This document shows, piece after piece, positions 34,242 to 45,176 of a stretch of 64,000 nt of DNA. Below the pieces are notes generated by a model. It was given only the letters and a program-made list of their open reading frames with translations, was not told the DNA's origin and did not search any database. Origin of the DNA: Bisporella sp. PMI_857 (lineage: Eukaryota > Ascomycota > Leotiomycetes > Helotiales > Helotiaceae); contig JAJSPD010000023.1 in NCBI GenBank assembly GCA_021307315.1, forward strand, positions 496,001 through 560,000, in the 5' to 3' direction. Made by a program: the position numbers and the translations under genes. How positions within the stretch are numbered: position 1 is the stretch's first letter; each line of letters begins with the position of its first letter.

Positions 34242-34697
34242 CTTCTCTGCTGGGTTATACTGTTGGAAAGTGATTGTCTTGGATATTTTTCATCATCGAT
34301 GGTTGACTTTTTCTCAAGATTTCCTTATCGCTTACTATTTTATCCTTATCGGATTTCTCGCTTCCCCCACTAATAAGCTTTCTCTACAATGCCCCTCTCG
34401 GCCTCGTTACCCCTGACGACCAGTGGACAGGGATCCGCGTCGTGAATGAAGCTTTCCCTAAAAACGCGTTCCTTGGATTCCTACGGAAAATTACCAGCCA
34501 TAATGTCTGACATATGACCGCTTCGACGTCGCCGCTACCTGTACCAATATTCACTCACCCACTACTCATCACCCCTTCCTCCTCTCCGTCGCCTTGCACA
34601 TGATCCCTTTCTAGTGGAAGTCCCATGTTTGCTTGATATCAACATACATGTTCTGTATGTGAAGACTTGCTTGCTAGTGCACTAGTCGCTGTTCAGA
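34242..34697. promoter_or_regulatory. Divergent promoter region TMA16 / EXO1
   Basis: 456 bp between the two start codons, pyrimidine-rich on the plus strand. It should hold both promoters; no specific site can be named. Confidence 0.5.
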
Positions 34698-37218
34698 ATG
34701 GGGATTAACGGTACGCCTCCTTTTGGCCTTTGCTAGAATGTATTTCAACAGCAGCTAATACTTCTCAGGCCTTCTACCATTGCTTAAATCTATCCATAAA
34801 CCATGTAATCTCAAGAAGTTTGAGGGCAAAACCCTTGGTGTTGACGCCTATGGATGGCTTCATAGAGGGACCGTAGCATGTGCTATGGAATTGGCCCAAG
34901 GCAAGCCGACAAGGAAGTATGTAAAAGAACCTCGGAGAGTGTTTGAAGCTAATTAGCGTGTAGATTCGTCGACTTCTCAATGCATCGAGTGAGGATGTTG
35001 CAACATTTTGGCGTAACTCCATTTTTGATATTCGATGGAGATTACCTTCCCAGCAAAGCGGCTACGGAAACCGATCGCTCGAAACGAAGAGAGGAGAGCA
35101 AAAGGGCCGGATTAGAACTACTAAACGCAGGAAAGATCTCTCAAGCATATACCGAATTTCAGAAAGCAGTTGATGTAACACCGGAAATGGCCCGACAATT
35201 GATCGAAGAGTTGAAGAAATCCGGTATCCAATACGTCGTGGCTCCTTATGAAGCCGATGCTCAGATGGCGTATCTTGAAAGAAAGGGGATAATTGATGGA
35301 ATCATTTCCGAGGATTCTGATCTTTTGGTCTTTGGGGCGAAATGTCTCTTGACAAAGCTGGACCAGTACGGAAACTGTGTAGAGATTAACAAAGCAGATT
35401 TCAGTGCATGTAGAGATATCAACTTAACAGGTTGGTCAGATGCAGAATTTCGGCGCATGGCAATACTGAGCGGATGTGACTATCTTGTTAGTATCAACAA
35501 TATGGGACTGAAAACTGCATATCGAATGATCAGAAAGCACAAGACGATCGAAAAAGTTCTACGGATGCTACAGTTCGATGGGAAGTACCGAGTGCCAACC
35601 AGCTACCTCAGTGACTTCTATCAAGCGGAATTCACCTTTTTGCATCAAAGAGTTTATTGCCCGCTTCAGCACAAACTCGTTCTTCATACCGATCCTGAGC
35701 AACCTATTAACCTAGACGAGATGCCTTATATTGGGGCAGACGTGGAGCCTGAGATTGCTCGGGGTGTGGCAACCGGAGACCTAAATCCCATGACGAAGAA
35801 TCCCATCAGATTCATTGTTAGAGGCAACAACACCTCACCTGCTACTCCAATGACTACTTCAAATCCACGGTTGCGAGGCTCGGCCCGCGCTGGTGTCTCT
35901 GATACGAAGAAGCCCAAGACAATGGATAATTTTTTCAAACGTAGGCCACTTGCTGAGCTGGATATCAACTGCTTCACCCCTTCGCCAAGCCAGCAAAACG
36001 TTCTTGAAAGAAACTCTGGATCCCATTGGGAAGCAAGTCCTGCCCGACCATATATTGACCGCTCAATCACTGAGCCTGAAATACCTCGATCTGCACCACC
36101 TCCATCTCTTAACACTTCAAGACCACTCATTCGCGAGTCAACAGCCTCAGAGCCACGCCCTCCCAAGAGAGCTCGTTTGTGCGGCGAACCCGAGTTAGTT
36201 ACATCGCCAAATTCTGGTCAAAAATTTGAGCTAAGCCGAAGTCGATTCTTTGGAGCAGGTGCTGAACCAAGTCCCTCAGCTGGCAAAGCTTCGAGAAGCA
36301 GACGTAATAAGAAGACCGATATCACTATCTTCTCGGATGATTCTGTCGAGGAAGCAATGCTTAGTCTTCCAGATTTCGATGGTTTTCGCAAAGAGCAATC
36401 CACGAAGGGTGACAAGATTGCAATCTTCAAGGAAGTTGATGGCCAAAAAGATGTCGAAAGCAGAGAAACTACTACAATTCATCAAATCGACGCTTCGGAG
36501 GATTGCTTAACCCCCCGAGTATCAGATCCTGGCATGACATCATCTATGTCAGTCTCTAGCTCTTGTGACCAACCAGCCACTCCAGGAGACACAACAGGCC
36601 CACTAACTATTACCGACCTGAAGTCGAGGTTCTCTTTCAGTGCAACTGCTTCTACTCCTCAAGTCAGCAGCATAGTTCATGGCCAGTTCACACCAATCAC
36701 ACGTCCCCCAAATCGTTCAAGAATCCCTCTCGCCACCAAAACCAATGCTTCCGCACCCAAGGCACAACCAATTTTCTCTACGAAGACGAAAATGACACCT
36801 TTGCAAAGACTTGGAGCCAACGCGGCTGGTCGATTCAATCTACCGATGACGCCTCCTGTGACTCCTCTCCCTTCCGCAATCATCAGCAAGCCTCGCAAGT
36901 CAATGTTGTTCAAGGGTACAGTGCCATTTCCAGAGGTGTGTGAAGGCGAAGCACAGAGGATCAATCCAGCAACGATCCCTTTGCCAAGTAAGTATTTTTG
37001 AGCCTGTCTGCAAAGCTCTATGGGCTTTAGACTGATTCTGACATTTCATTGGAATATGCACTAACGATATCCCAGACGCCGATGAAGCCGAGAACTGGGC
37101 CTTAATAAACGGCAGTGAAGACCTCATCATTCATGATAGCGAAGAGGATGAGCCGTTTTCACCTGTCGCCACCGAATCCCGCATCAACTTTAAACGGTTT
37201 ATATATGCTAGCCAGTGA
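34698..37218 (+). CDS. EXO1: Exonuclease 1 (5'-3' flap/exonuclease, FEN1/XPG family)
   Basis: Resects DNA ends in double-strand break repair, mismatch repair and at telomeres, in the nucleus. Exons 34698-34710, 34769-34916, 34964-36987 and 37076-37218 give 775 residues. Exon 1 is only 13 bp and is fixed by the conserved MGINGLLPLLK. All catalytic carboxylates are visible: Asp30 (GVDAYGWLH), Asp78 (FDGDYLPSK), Glu150/Asp152 (YEADAQ), Asp171/Asp173 (SEDSDLLVFG) and the GCDYL Asp at about 226. The helix-two-turn-helix follows (SINNMGLKTAYRMI). Beyond about residue 345 the protein is disordered and Ser/Pro/Thr-rich, with TMDNFFKRRPL at about 371-381 resembling a PCNA-binding motif and an acidic C-terminus. 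It is divergent from TMA16. Confidence 0.95.
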
Positions 37219-37616
37219 TTGCAGAAAAACACAAATTGACGACGACCATGATGATACGAACTTACGACATTCAGCGTTTATTTTCTACTTTTCATTTCAT
37301 AGACTGTTATTGAGAGCCGCATAAATTGGCGTTGGCGGTGTTTAGAGAAGATACAAAGGAATGGAGTTGTATGCGGAGATGCTATCGTGGTATGATGCAT
37401 TTGTTCTATACATTTCTGGGCGGGCATAGAAGGTCTCCACAAGGTGACGGCAGTACTTATCGCCATCAGTAGTTAATCCAAAGGGGTATGATTACTACAT
37501 AAATGCAAAATGCTTTTATTCTCTACTTGATGGTCTTCAGGAACGAGCATCGACTTCGAGATAGCATAGCATGGATTATAGCCCTAGACTTGCGTACTTT
37601 GTTTTCTTAATAAATT
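37219..37616. other. Intergenic region EXO1 to foldback element
   Basis: EXO1 3' flank. No gene seen. Confidence 0.55.
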
Positions 37617-38076
37617 TTACGGCAAATATCTCAAATACCATCAAAAAGTCGATAAATACCTGAAATACCACCAAATAATTGATGGTATTTGAGAAAGCCT
37701 TCAACACTCTTAAATTTTTAATGGTATTTCAGAAAGCCACCAAATAATTGATAGTATTTAATAAAGCTTTTAACACTTGCTGTAAACACGTTGTATGTTA
37801 CAGCACGTAGAATAAAAGCAACGGCTTAAAGTAATATAAGTAAAAATCGAAAATAACAAAACTACAGAACTATAGAAGCAGAAAAGAAGCATATATACAA
37901 AAGCTTTAATTACGTGATGTTCCGCGTAATTTTTAATGTAAGTGCTTTACGAACTATTAAGCTATATAAAAGCCGTAAGCGCCGTGACAGTATTATATAC
38001 TTTAAACTATTTGTATTCGAAGCTTAAAAGTAACTTGCAAAAAAACAAATATAGAATTTTACATAAGTTATAACAA

Positions 38077-38114
<38 letters not shown>

Positions 38115-38602
38115 ACAAGCTCTAATTTTGAATTTGCAGTTGCGCAGCGTTTAACATACAATATTGAATCGTTTTTTATTTGAATAAGTAGTTTTCTATA
38201 ATTCAGAAGCGTTTGCAACAAAGCTTTTAATAGCTAATTTAGCTAAAAAAAAATTATCAAGAAACGTAAAGCTTATTTCGAAAGCTATAATACGATATCA
38301 ATAAAATTACAATTGAAAAGAATAAAAAGATTTCAAGTTACAATAGTATTAAAGTTTGTAAGTCATGTGTTTTAGTCTTTTAGCGGCAAATAGTAGTACG
38401 TTAAACATCTGCTAACAAAATGATAGTATTTCAGATATTCTAGTAGTTACAAGTAATCTTTCTGAAATACCATCATTTTGTTAGCAGATATCTGACGTAC
38501 CACTGTTTCAAAACGGTGGTACGCCCAGAAAGCCTCCAAATTTAGTGGTGGTATTTGAGATATTTACTGACTTTTCGATGGTATTTCAGATATTTGCCGT
38601 AA
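37617..38602. mobile_element. Non-autonomous foldback/MITE-like element with 57-bp imperfect TIRs
   Basis: The left arm 37617-37673 (TTACGGCAAATATCT...) pairs with 38546-38602 at 51 of 57 positions. Immediate flanks can be read as a 5-bp duplication AATTT if the element starts one base further in, but low complexity makes this uncertain. The interior is AT-rich, non-coding, and carries several further copies of the subterminal block GGTATTT(C/G)AGA-AAGCC in both orientations, plus a run of 29 T (38080-38108). No transposase is present. The superfamily is not recognised. Confidence 0.75.
38392..38504. repeat. Internal 44-bp inverted repeat (hairpin) inside the foldback element
   Basis: 38392-38435 pairs with 38461-38504 around a 25-bp loop; the core ATCTGCTAACAAAATGAT is exact. 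Every mismatch between the two arms is a transition. Confidence 0.85.
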
Positions 38603-39859
38603 ATTTTAATGACAGCTTTTTTGGGGGGGGGGGGTTTGCTCACATCTTACTTGCATCCCGGAAGACGATTAACAGGACTCTCCTCTCTTAAAGCGATTCT
38701 TCCAAAACCCTGCAAGAGATCATGCCATGCGTCGAAGAAGTGACTGTCGCGGGTACCAACCTGCTCATGCGGCCAATATCAAGGGATAGCAGATCGCTCT
38801 GGCAGTAATATCCATAGTCAGTACAACGCTATTAACTTCGATCTACCGGAGCAATAGAAGAGTCGGGGAGAGTCGCCTTTGCCTGCAGTCATCAAACACA
38901 TCACCAACAATAACAAGCACAACTAGAAACACCTTTATCTGCAACGACGAGTTCGCCTCAACCCTGCATTCTGCCTACGAGCGCCAATTGTAGCGTGTTG
39001 GGAAAGAAGACAATGGACATAGATTCGTATTATCCGAAGTGGTCGCCGCGTTGATATTTACATCTCATGTACGAAACGAAGTTTTCAATGTGCTCTGGGC
39101 AAGTTCTGTCTCTCTCTTTTCTTGGCCCTTCTTGTTTCTTGTGATGCGGGCTAATATGATTTCCTCAGCTTTTGATAAAGGCATATAGTTAACAAGTTCT
39201 TTTTTCCTGTTTTGAAATTGAGGCATTTGTCTGAAGAGTAGGGTGGGAAGGAAGTAGTGAACTACATGTAAGAGCTATTGATGATTGGAGGTGGAACACT
39301 GTGGTCTATATCTTATGCTGAATGAAGCTCCTCTATGTAAGGATGAGGTTCTTGCTGGATATATGTAAGCCAAAACTCTCATGAGGATGAAATATATTAT
39401 GGAGAGTAACACAAGAGCCGTTGATAAGCGTGAACACTAGGATTGAAGATAGTTAACCAAGTGTAATCTGTCTCGGTTTATTGTCTGCTAATCACTAGAA
39501 AGCACACGCAATCCTATTATGTATGTCATTGCATTCTTCACTTCTATGCATGAGTCATTCCATCCCCACGTTTCTTCCAATCCTTGATCCTTTATCACCC
39601 TCTTGATCCTCGCTTTCCTCCCAAGTTCCAATATCGGCCCAAGCAAAACAGTGAAAACCACGTTGTAGGGTCCTCGGGGTAAAGCCGTGCCGTGCTAACC
39701 ATGCTAAGGAACCCTTGTGCACCTGCGTGGAGAAATGAAACACCTAATAGATGCCAGCTAACGCCGTACGATGCAATACACACTCTGACATGAAAAGAGA
39801 TATATGTAGCAGAAAGTGAGTCTTGGTTTGGCTCATGGACGTCATGATGTAGAGGTCTC
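38603..39859. other. Intergenic region
   Basis: 1.26 kb with a 12-G run (38623-38634) and no supported gene; overlapping short frames at 39555-39783 show no family. Confidence 0.5.
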
Positions 39860-41590
39860 TCAAGGCGGTGACGTGAATTGCCATGTTCCTGTGGGAGTAG
39901 ATTGGTTAGTCATATCTCTTAAATCCAGGTGTCACTCTAAAGGAATGGAATCATGTTGGGGAAGCAGGAATCTAGAAATGACAATTTAGGACCACATACC
40001 GTTTGCAAGATTATCTGCCGTGTCTTCGAGAAGGATAATACGCCGCTTGTTGCAGTATGATGTCTTATCCATAATTTCCACTTTTAACTTCGCCTCAGCG
40101 AGCTCTGTTACTGGCTTCTCAAACATTTCCGACAGAGCTTCGACCGCCATCTCTAAATCTTTTTGGTTATCCTCAAACATGATGGTAAGGTTGTTACGGG
40201 CCAGATAAAACGCAAAAGCATACGTCCATTTGAGTGTCTGCCGGCAGGTTTGTAAAGCTTGGGATGCAGAGTTGAGATATTGGACTTCAATCCAGGACAT
40301 CCCCGAGGCGGTTTGTAATTGAATCATTTTCTTCTCCGTCTTCTGGTATAGATCCTTATCAAGTTTTGCGGATTGCTCGTGGTTTGCATAGCGGTTGTAA
40401 TAATGGAGGTATCGCTCAAGTGATACACGAGATCTTGCTTGTGCGTCTCGAGCCTCTGAACCACTCTTTTCTTCAAATCTATTGCAGTTGTACCAGCTCG
40501 TGCCATGTTCGGACCAAACACCCATACACATCCAGCAAAATTCGTTTTTGCATTTCCTGCAAGTCATATGATTGCAACCTCCGTTCTTCTCAATGGTCGA
40601 CCCGCACTTGGGACACTCCTTAGTGTTGGCTGAGATCCAGTTGGCCGTCTCGGAGTCATCTGCACATTTCTTAAGCCATTTCTTCACCAAGTCGCAAGGC
40701 GCAGGTTGGTGATCTGCCAGTACGCAGCCAAAGCAGAAGCGATGCTTGCAATCGCACGCAACCGTGGGCACTACTTTGCTGAGCTGACTCTTCTTGACTC
40801 CACACTCAATGGCATTCTGGCAATCTGGAGCGGGGCACCATTTAAGATGTTCTTTGTCCTCTACGTATGTCCGTGTGAGAAGTTCATGGTAGCGTTGCTG
40901 TAGATCGGTTGTGACAAGGATGTCTAAAGATTTTGAATCGATAATTCGCTTGCAGCCGTCATGAGGGCATTGAATGCGGGCGGCTTCCCCCTCTTCTTTG
41001 ATCTTTTGTACCAGGTATTGCCTATAACAGTTGACGCAGTAGCGATGCCCACACTTCATAGCAAAAGTTCGTAAGTCCTCATCCTCATAGCAGATCTCAC
41101 ACTGAAACCCAGGAATAACCTCAAGCTTGGGTGGGCCGCTCATGCTTGGTCCTAAACCCGCACTTTCAAGAACCTTCTTTGGACGATCCATATAATCCTC
41201 TATCAAACGCTCTTTATTCCATCGGAAGTGTCGCAGAAGGATAGCTGCATCCTCTTTCCGAATATCAAGTATCATATTCACTTCGTCTATGAGTTCGTCC
41301 TGCTGTGCTTGGATATCTGCCGGATGTAAGACCTTGAATGATGTATCGTAAGACTTCTTCTCTTTCTTTACGATATCTTTCTGGGAAAACCCTAAATCTG
41401 GTTCGGGTTCATCGAATCCAAAATCTGTAGCATCGAGGAAACTGTCAGAACCTGCAAGGAGGGGCAGGGGGAAGAATGATATGGAAACGTGCATACCGTC
41501 TCCGTCTGAACCAACGTCGCTTTCATCTTGTAGTATGTTATCCTCTCCATCGCTGGACATACCGGACATGAAATCATCGTCGGAATCCAT
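39860..41590 (-). CDS. Ariadne-type RBR E3 ubiquitin-protein ligase
   Basis: RING-between-RING ligase that takes ubiquitin from an E2 onto its own cysteine before transfer, activated by neddylated cullins in animals. Exons 41590-41497, 41451-40000 and 39888-39860 give 524 residues. The order is: acidic N-terminus (MDSDDDFMSGM), UBA-like segment (HFRWNKERLIEDYMD), RING1 (CEICYEDEDL through CGHRYCVNCYRQYL), IBR (HLKWCPAPDCQNAIEC to CKHRFCFGCVLADH) and RING2 (CPKCGSTIEKNGGCNHMTC) with the catalytic Cys in GGCNHM. The Ariadne helical domain and C-terminal EDTADNLANGTWQF end the protein. The first intron is 45 bp and in frame, so an unspliced reading would add 15 residues. The last exon is only 29 bp and was found from the strong GTATGT donor at 39999. 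Confidence 0.94.
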
Positions 41591-42430
41591 ACTGGGGCTG
41601 GCGACTGTAAGTGGCGTTGGGGGTGCGGCAGGCGGTGCTGCTGAAGCTAACCTACTGCTTGATCGTGTCTTTTTGTTGACAGCAGATTCCGCCTCAGCAG
41701 CCTTTCGTTTTTTAGACTGGGACGAAATGGTGACGACTTGTTAGGAGTGCTGGCAATATGTTGTGTTGGTAGAGGGATAGGGATGACGAGATCCAGACAA
41801 GGCTGCCGATCTAGGGTTTCGGAGACTCAGCTGACCTGCCTGCAGAGCGTGTTGACCTCGAGCTTGATTCTCTGTGAATATTCTCGAAGTCGTAGGGCAT
41901 ATGGATGGCACGGTGCGACTGTTCAAGTTTTTAGTGTCAGGTATAAGCTTTGTAAGAGTTCAGGAGATCGTTACTCATGGGGCCAAGAACCACAATCGGC
42001 GAAGGGCGATAGCGAGACAGCGGCTGACTAAATTGTACTTTAGAAGTGGGTCTCAAGTGAAGAGAAAGCACAGCAGGCAAGGCAGCCTGACCCAAAGCTT
42101 CTGCTGGAACGTTCTAGTACTAATTGCTAAGGTTGATATTGGTCCAAATGTAAAGTATATTCTCATAGGAGGCAGTGGCTAGTACTAGTGTGCACTGGTA
42201 GAAAGTCACATCACGTGGTATCTGGTTTAACCTATTCTAAAGTTGTGATATCGGAGCCACCTCATTCTACAGGAAAGTCGATATGATTTTCACAAAACTA
42301 CAAAATATGATACCTCAAACATCATTCTAAACTGACTTCTGGAAGGGGAGAAATGCTTGTCGGTGTAAGTAGTTAAGTAAGTCACCGCAGATCTTTCACC
42401 TAAGCAAGCGCACCAGACAATATACAAAAC
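41591..42430. other. Region upstream of the Ariadne gene
   Basis: On the minus strand 41591-41745 is open in frame with the Ariadne start and encodes a basic, Lys/Arg-rich then Ala/Pro-rich stretch (KKRKAAEAESAVNKK), but has no ATG. The rest shows nothing. Confidence 0.4.
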
Positions 42431-44552
42431 ATGCAAAATAATAGTTCAGTTTGCAGAGCTGCTCTAGGGAATGTGAGAAATATCATTACAGAGTTACCCA
42501 TTGGTTATACAGGGTTTGTAAGGATGACTTCTCCTACCCAGGAAGAGTCTCATAGTCACCACCTAGACTTCTCTAGTCTCAGGCGCTCAGCAGACGAGAA
42601 ATGCTATATTTGTCTTCGCCTTAGGTATGAATTCCACGATGCAAACGTCAATCAGGACGCAATACGCCCTGTGAGCTACAGGTTTGCCATGAGTGCAAAG
42701 TTTAACGATGTCGAAGACACCCCAAACGAAATAACAATTTGGTTCATTAACAATACCAGATATTTTGGTTCCATGCTATAAAAAGCCAACGTAAGCTCAC
42801 TTCGTACATACTAAATTTCAGGGAGTAGCCCTGCAGCAGAAGTTGAGGGACATGTTTCTAAACTTGATCTCTCCAAAAGCAATATCACCCAACATCCTCT
42901 CGAACAAGCTCAGCGTTGGCTTTCAAGATGTCTTCAAGAGCATATACATTGTTCTAATAAAGAGGTTATGAATTGCCAACACGGCTAGTGGAGATTGAAA
43001 TCAAAGAATCCAGGCTTGCAGCTCGATTGCGCAAGGGCTCCGATGCCCCGTACATACAATGTATCTCACACTAGCCATTGCTGGGGGAAAGAACCTTTTC
43101 TGCTGTTAACAGAACAAAATTTTGCTCAAATGAGACAATCGATCCCTATAGACGAATTACCACGGGTATTTCAAGATGCAATGCTTATCAACCTTAAGCT
43201 TGGGTTTAGCTACATCTGGATAGATTCGCTATGTATTATCCAAAACTCTTCTAAAGAGTTGGACTGGCTAAGGAGAGAGTCCAATAATGCACTGCGTGTA
43301 TGGCAACAGCATCTGTAATTTGGCAGCCACAGGATTTGATGACGTGCAAGAAGGACTCCTTTGACCGAGCGACCTGAGAAGGATTGCGCCCCTGAAGTGG
43401 ACTTTTCGCGGCTTTGGAAGGAAACTTCGAACACTAGCTATACTGTTCTGTCAGTATTCGATTGGATGCGAGATATTACAAGATCGCCGCTGCATAGCCG
43501 TGGGTGGGTTTGTCAGGAGCAAATTATGGTAAGAACGCTCTTGCTGCTATTTGTCGTGGCATGACCCTTAAGCTGGACATAGACTCCAATAATCCTACGT
43601 TTTGCTAAGAGTCAACTATGTTGGGAGTGCTACTCAGAGAGATCTTGCGAAGCATTTTCGCATGGGTTGCTTTGCCACTTTCCTATGGACAACATCAAAG
43701 CCCTAGTTACATTTCCATCCGTACGCTCAAGCAGATACACCCAAGGTTTTAATTGTCAAATCTGTACATCTTGGACTAACTGACTTCCAAGGACAAAATT
43801 TACCGCGAGTGGATGTATCTCGTCAGAATTTATTCATCCACCAGCCTTACTTATACCACAGATAAATTGCCCGCCTTATCTAGCCTTGCCAAAGCATTTA
43901 TGCGCCATCTAGAGGACAACTACCTCGCAGGCTTATGAAGAGGGGATTTACTTCGCGGGGCTCCTTTGGATTGTGCTTAAGGATGTGAACGAGACTTCGA
44001 ATTATCGAGCTCCCACCTGGTTAGGGCGTCAGTAGGTAGTGCTATAGGATGGCTCAAGTGGTAGAAGCCATCACGTTTCTGGTAGCTGGTGATATCACCG
44101 GGCATATAAGTGGAAGCTATCTTCGCGTCCGTGGCCAATTGCGACAGCTACAAATTCTAGAAGTTTCTCCTCCCCTTGCTGGAATATGCAGATACATGCT
44201 AAAGGTTGAATCTACTGTCGAGAATCCGGATACGCCGCCGATGTTAGTGGGCATGTCTGCTCCTGGGCATGTAGATTTAGTCATAGTTCAATCTGCTCCA
44301 GATATCCGCGAACTAAAGGAATTGTTCCTCATGCCACTATTCAATTCAGTTAACGCACAAAAGGATTCATCAGCAACGACTAGTCTGGTCCTTCATCATG
44401 TTGGTGTAGGCGGAACCTTCAAGAAGGTGGGAACGTTCACAATGGGACGAAAATTTGTTAGTCAAGCAATGTTTCCAAAAACCACAACACTGGGAGATCG
44501 CTACTACGAGAAATTCGATGGATCGAACCAATATACTATACAAATTATATAG
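42431..44552 (+). pseudogene. HET-domain (heterokaryon incompatibility) pseudogene
   Basis: Pieces of one HET-domain protein occur in order on the plus strand but in different frames. They are an N-terminal part (LDFSSLRRSADEKCYICLRL), a linker (LPTRLVEIEIKESRLAARLR), and HET-domain core motifs (SHCWGKEPFLLL, IPIDELPRVFQDAM, YIWIDSLCIIQNS, then in another frame VYGNSICNLAATGFDD). The series continues with RGWVCQEQIM, ILRFAKSQLCWEC, YEEGIYFAGLLWIVLKDV, YRAPTWL and an open C-terminal part 44049-44552 (ISGSYLRVRGQL). At least four frameshifts or stops fall inside conserved motifs, too many for introns. Intact relatives trigger cell death or rejection after fusion of genetically different hyphae. 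This copy should be inactive. Confidence 0.85.
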
Positions 44553-45176
44553 GAAATGAGAATGGAAGTGTTATACAGGGAGGTGTCTACCCGTCACTTT
44601 CTTGGTGAGCAAAACATGAGTAAAACTCCTATAATCTAAGAAGCTTCTATATTGGGAACACTGCTGAGATTTATTGCACAAGGACCTTCTTAAGAGGTAA
44701 AAAAATCAGAGTGTAGTAGGGAGCAGGTTTAAGCTTGATCAGAGTTTAGCCATGATTCATGAAAACTTTATGAGAGCTTTCTCCAATATGCTATATAGGT
44801 AGTAATAAAAAATGGTTAAAATATAAATTAATAAGGGAGGAGTTGAATCATAGTCGACTTCAATATAGAGTTTCGTCACGGACAGATAGACTAAGGGTTT
44901 CTCTCTATGTAGGAACATCGATTACACGTAGATCTATGTGGTTCAAGGCTGTCAAGCCACCCCAGTCTTTGAAAAGAATTTACGGAATGTCGCAGTTTTA
45001 TTCAGGTGAGACGAAAGTGCTGGCCTAGCTATTTAAGCCACAATAGCATTTGATTGGCTGGGACAGCGACTGTCACGCTCGTGGAACGGCAGAGATCATG
45101 AGGTCGTGAGCTGAAAAGGGCTTTAACCCTCGAATTGAAATTGCAGATGCCATGAAGATTCGTTATAGCTCTTGGG
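44553..45176. other. Intergenic region between the HET loci
   Basis: 624 bp, AT-rich in the middle; no gene recognised. Confidence 0.55.
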
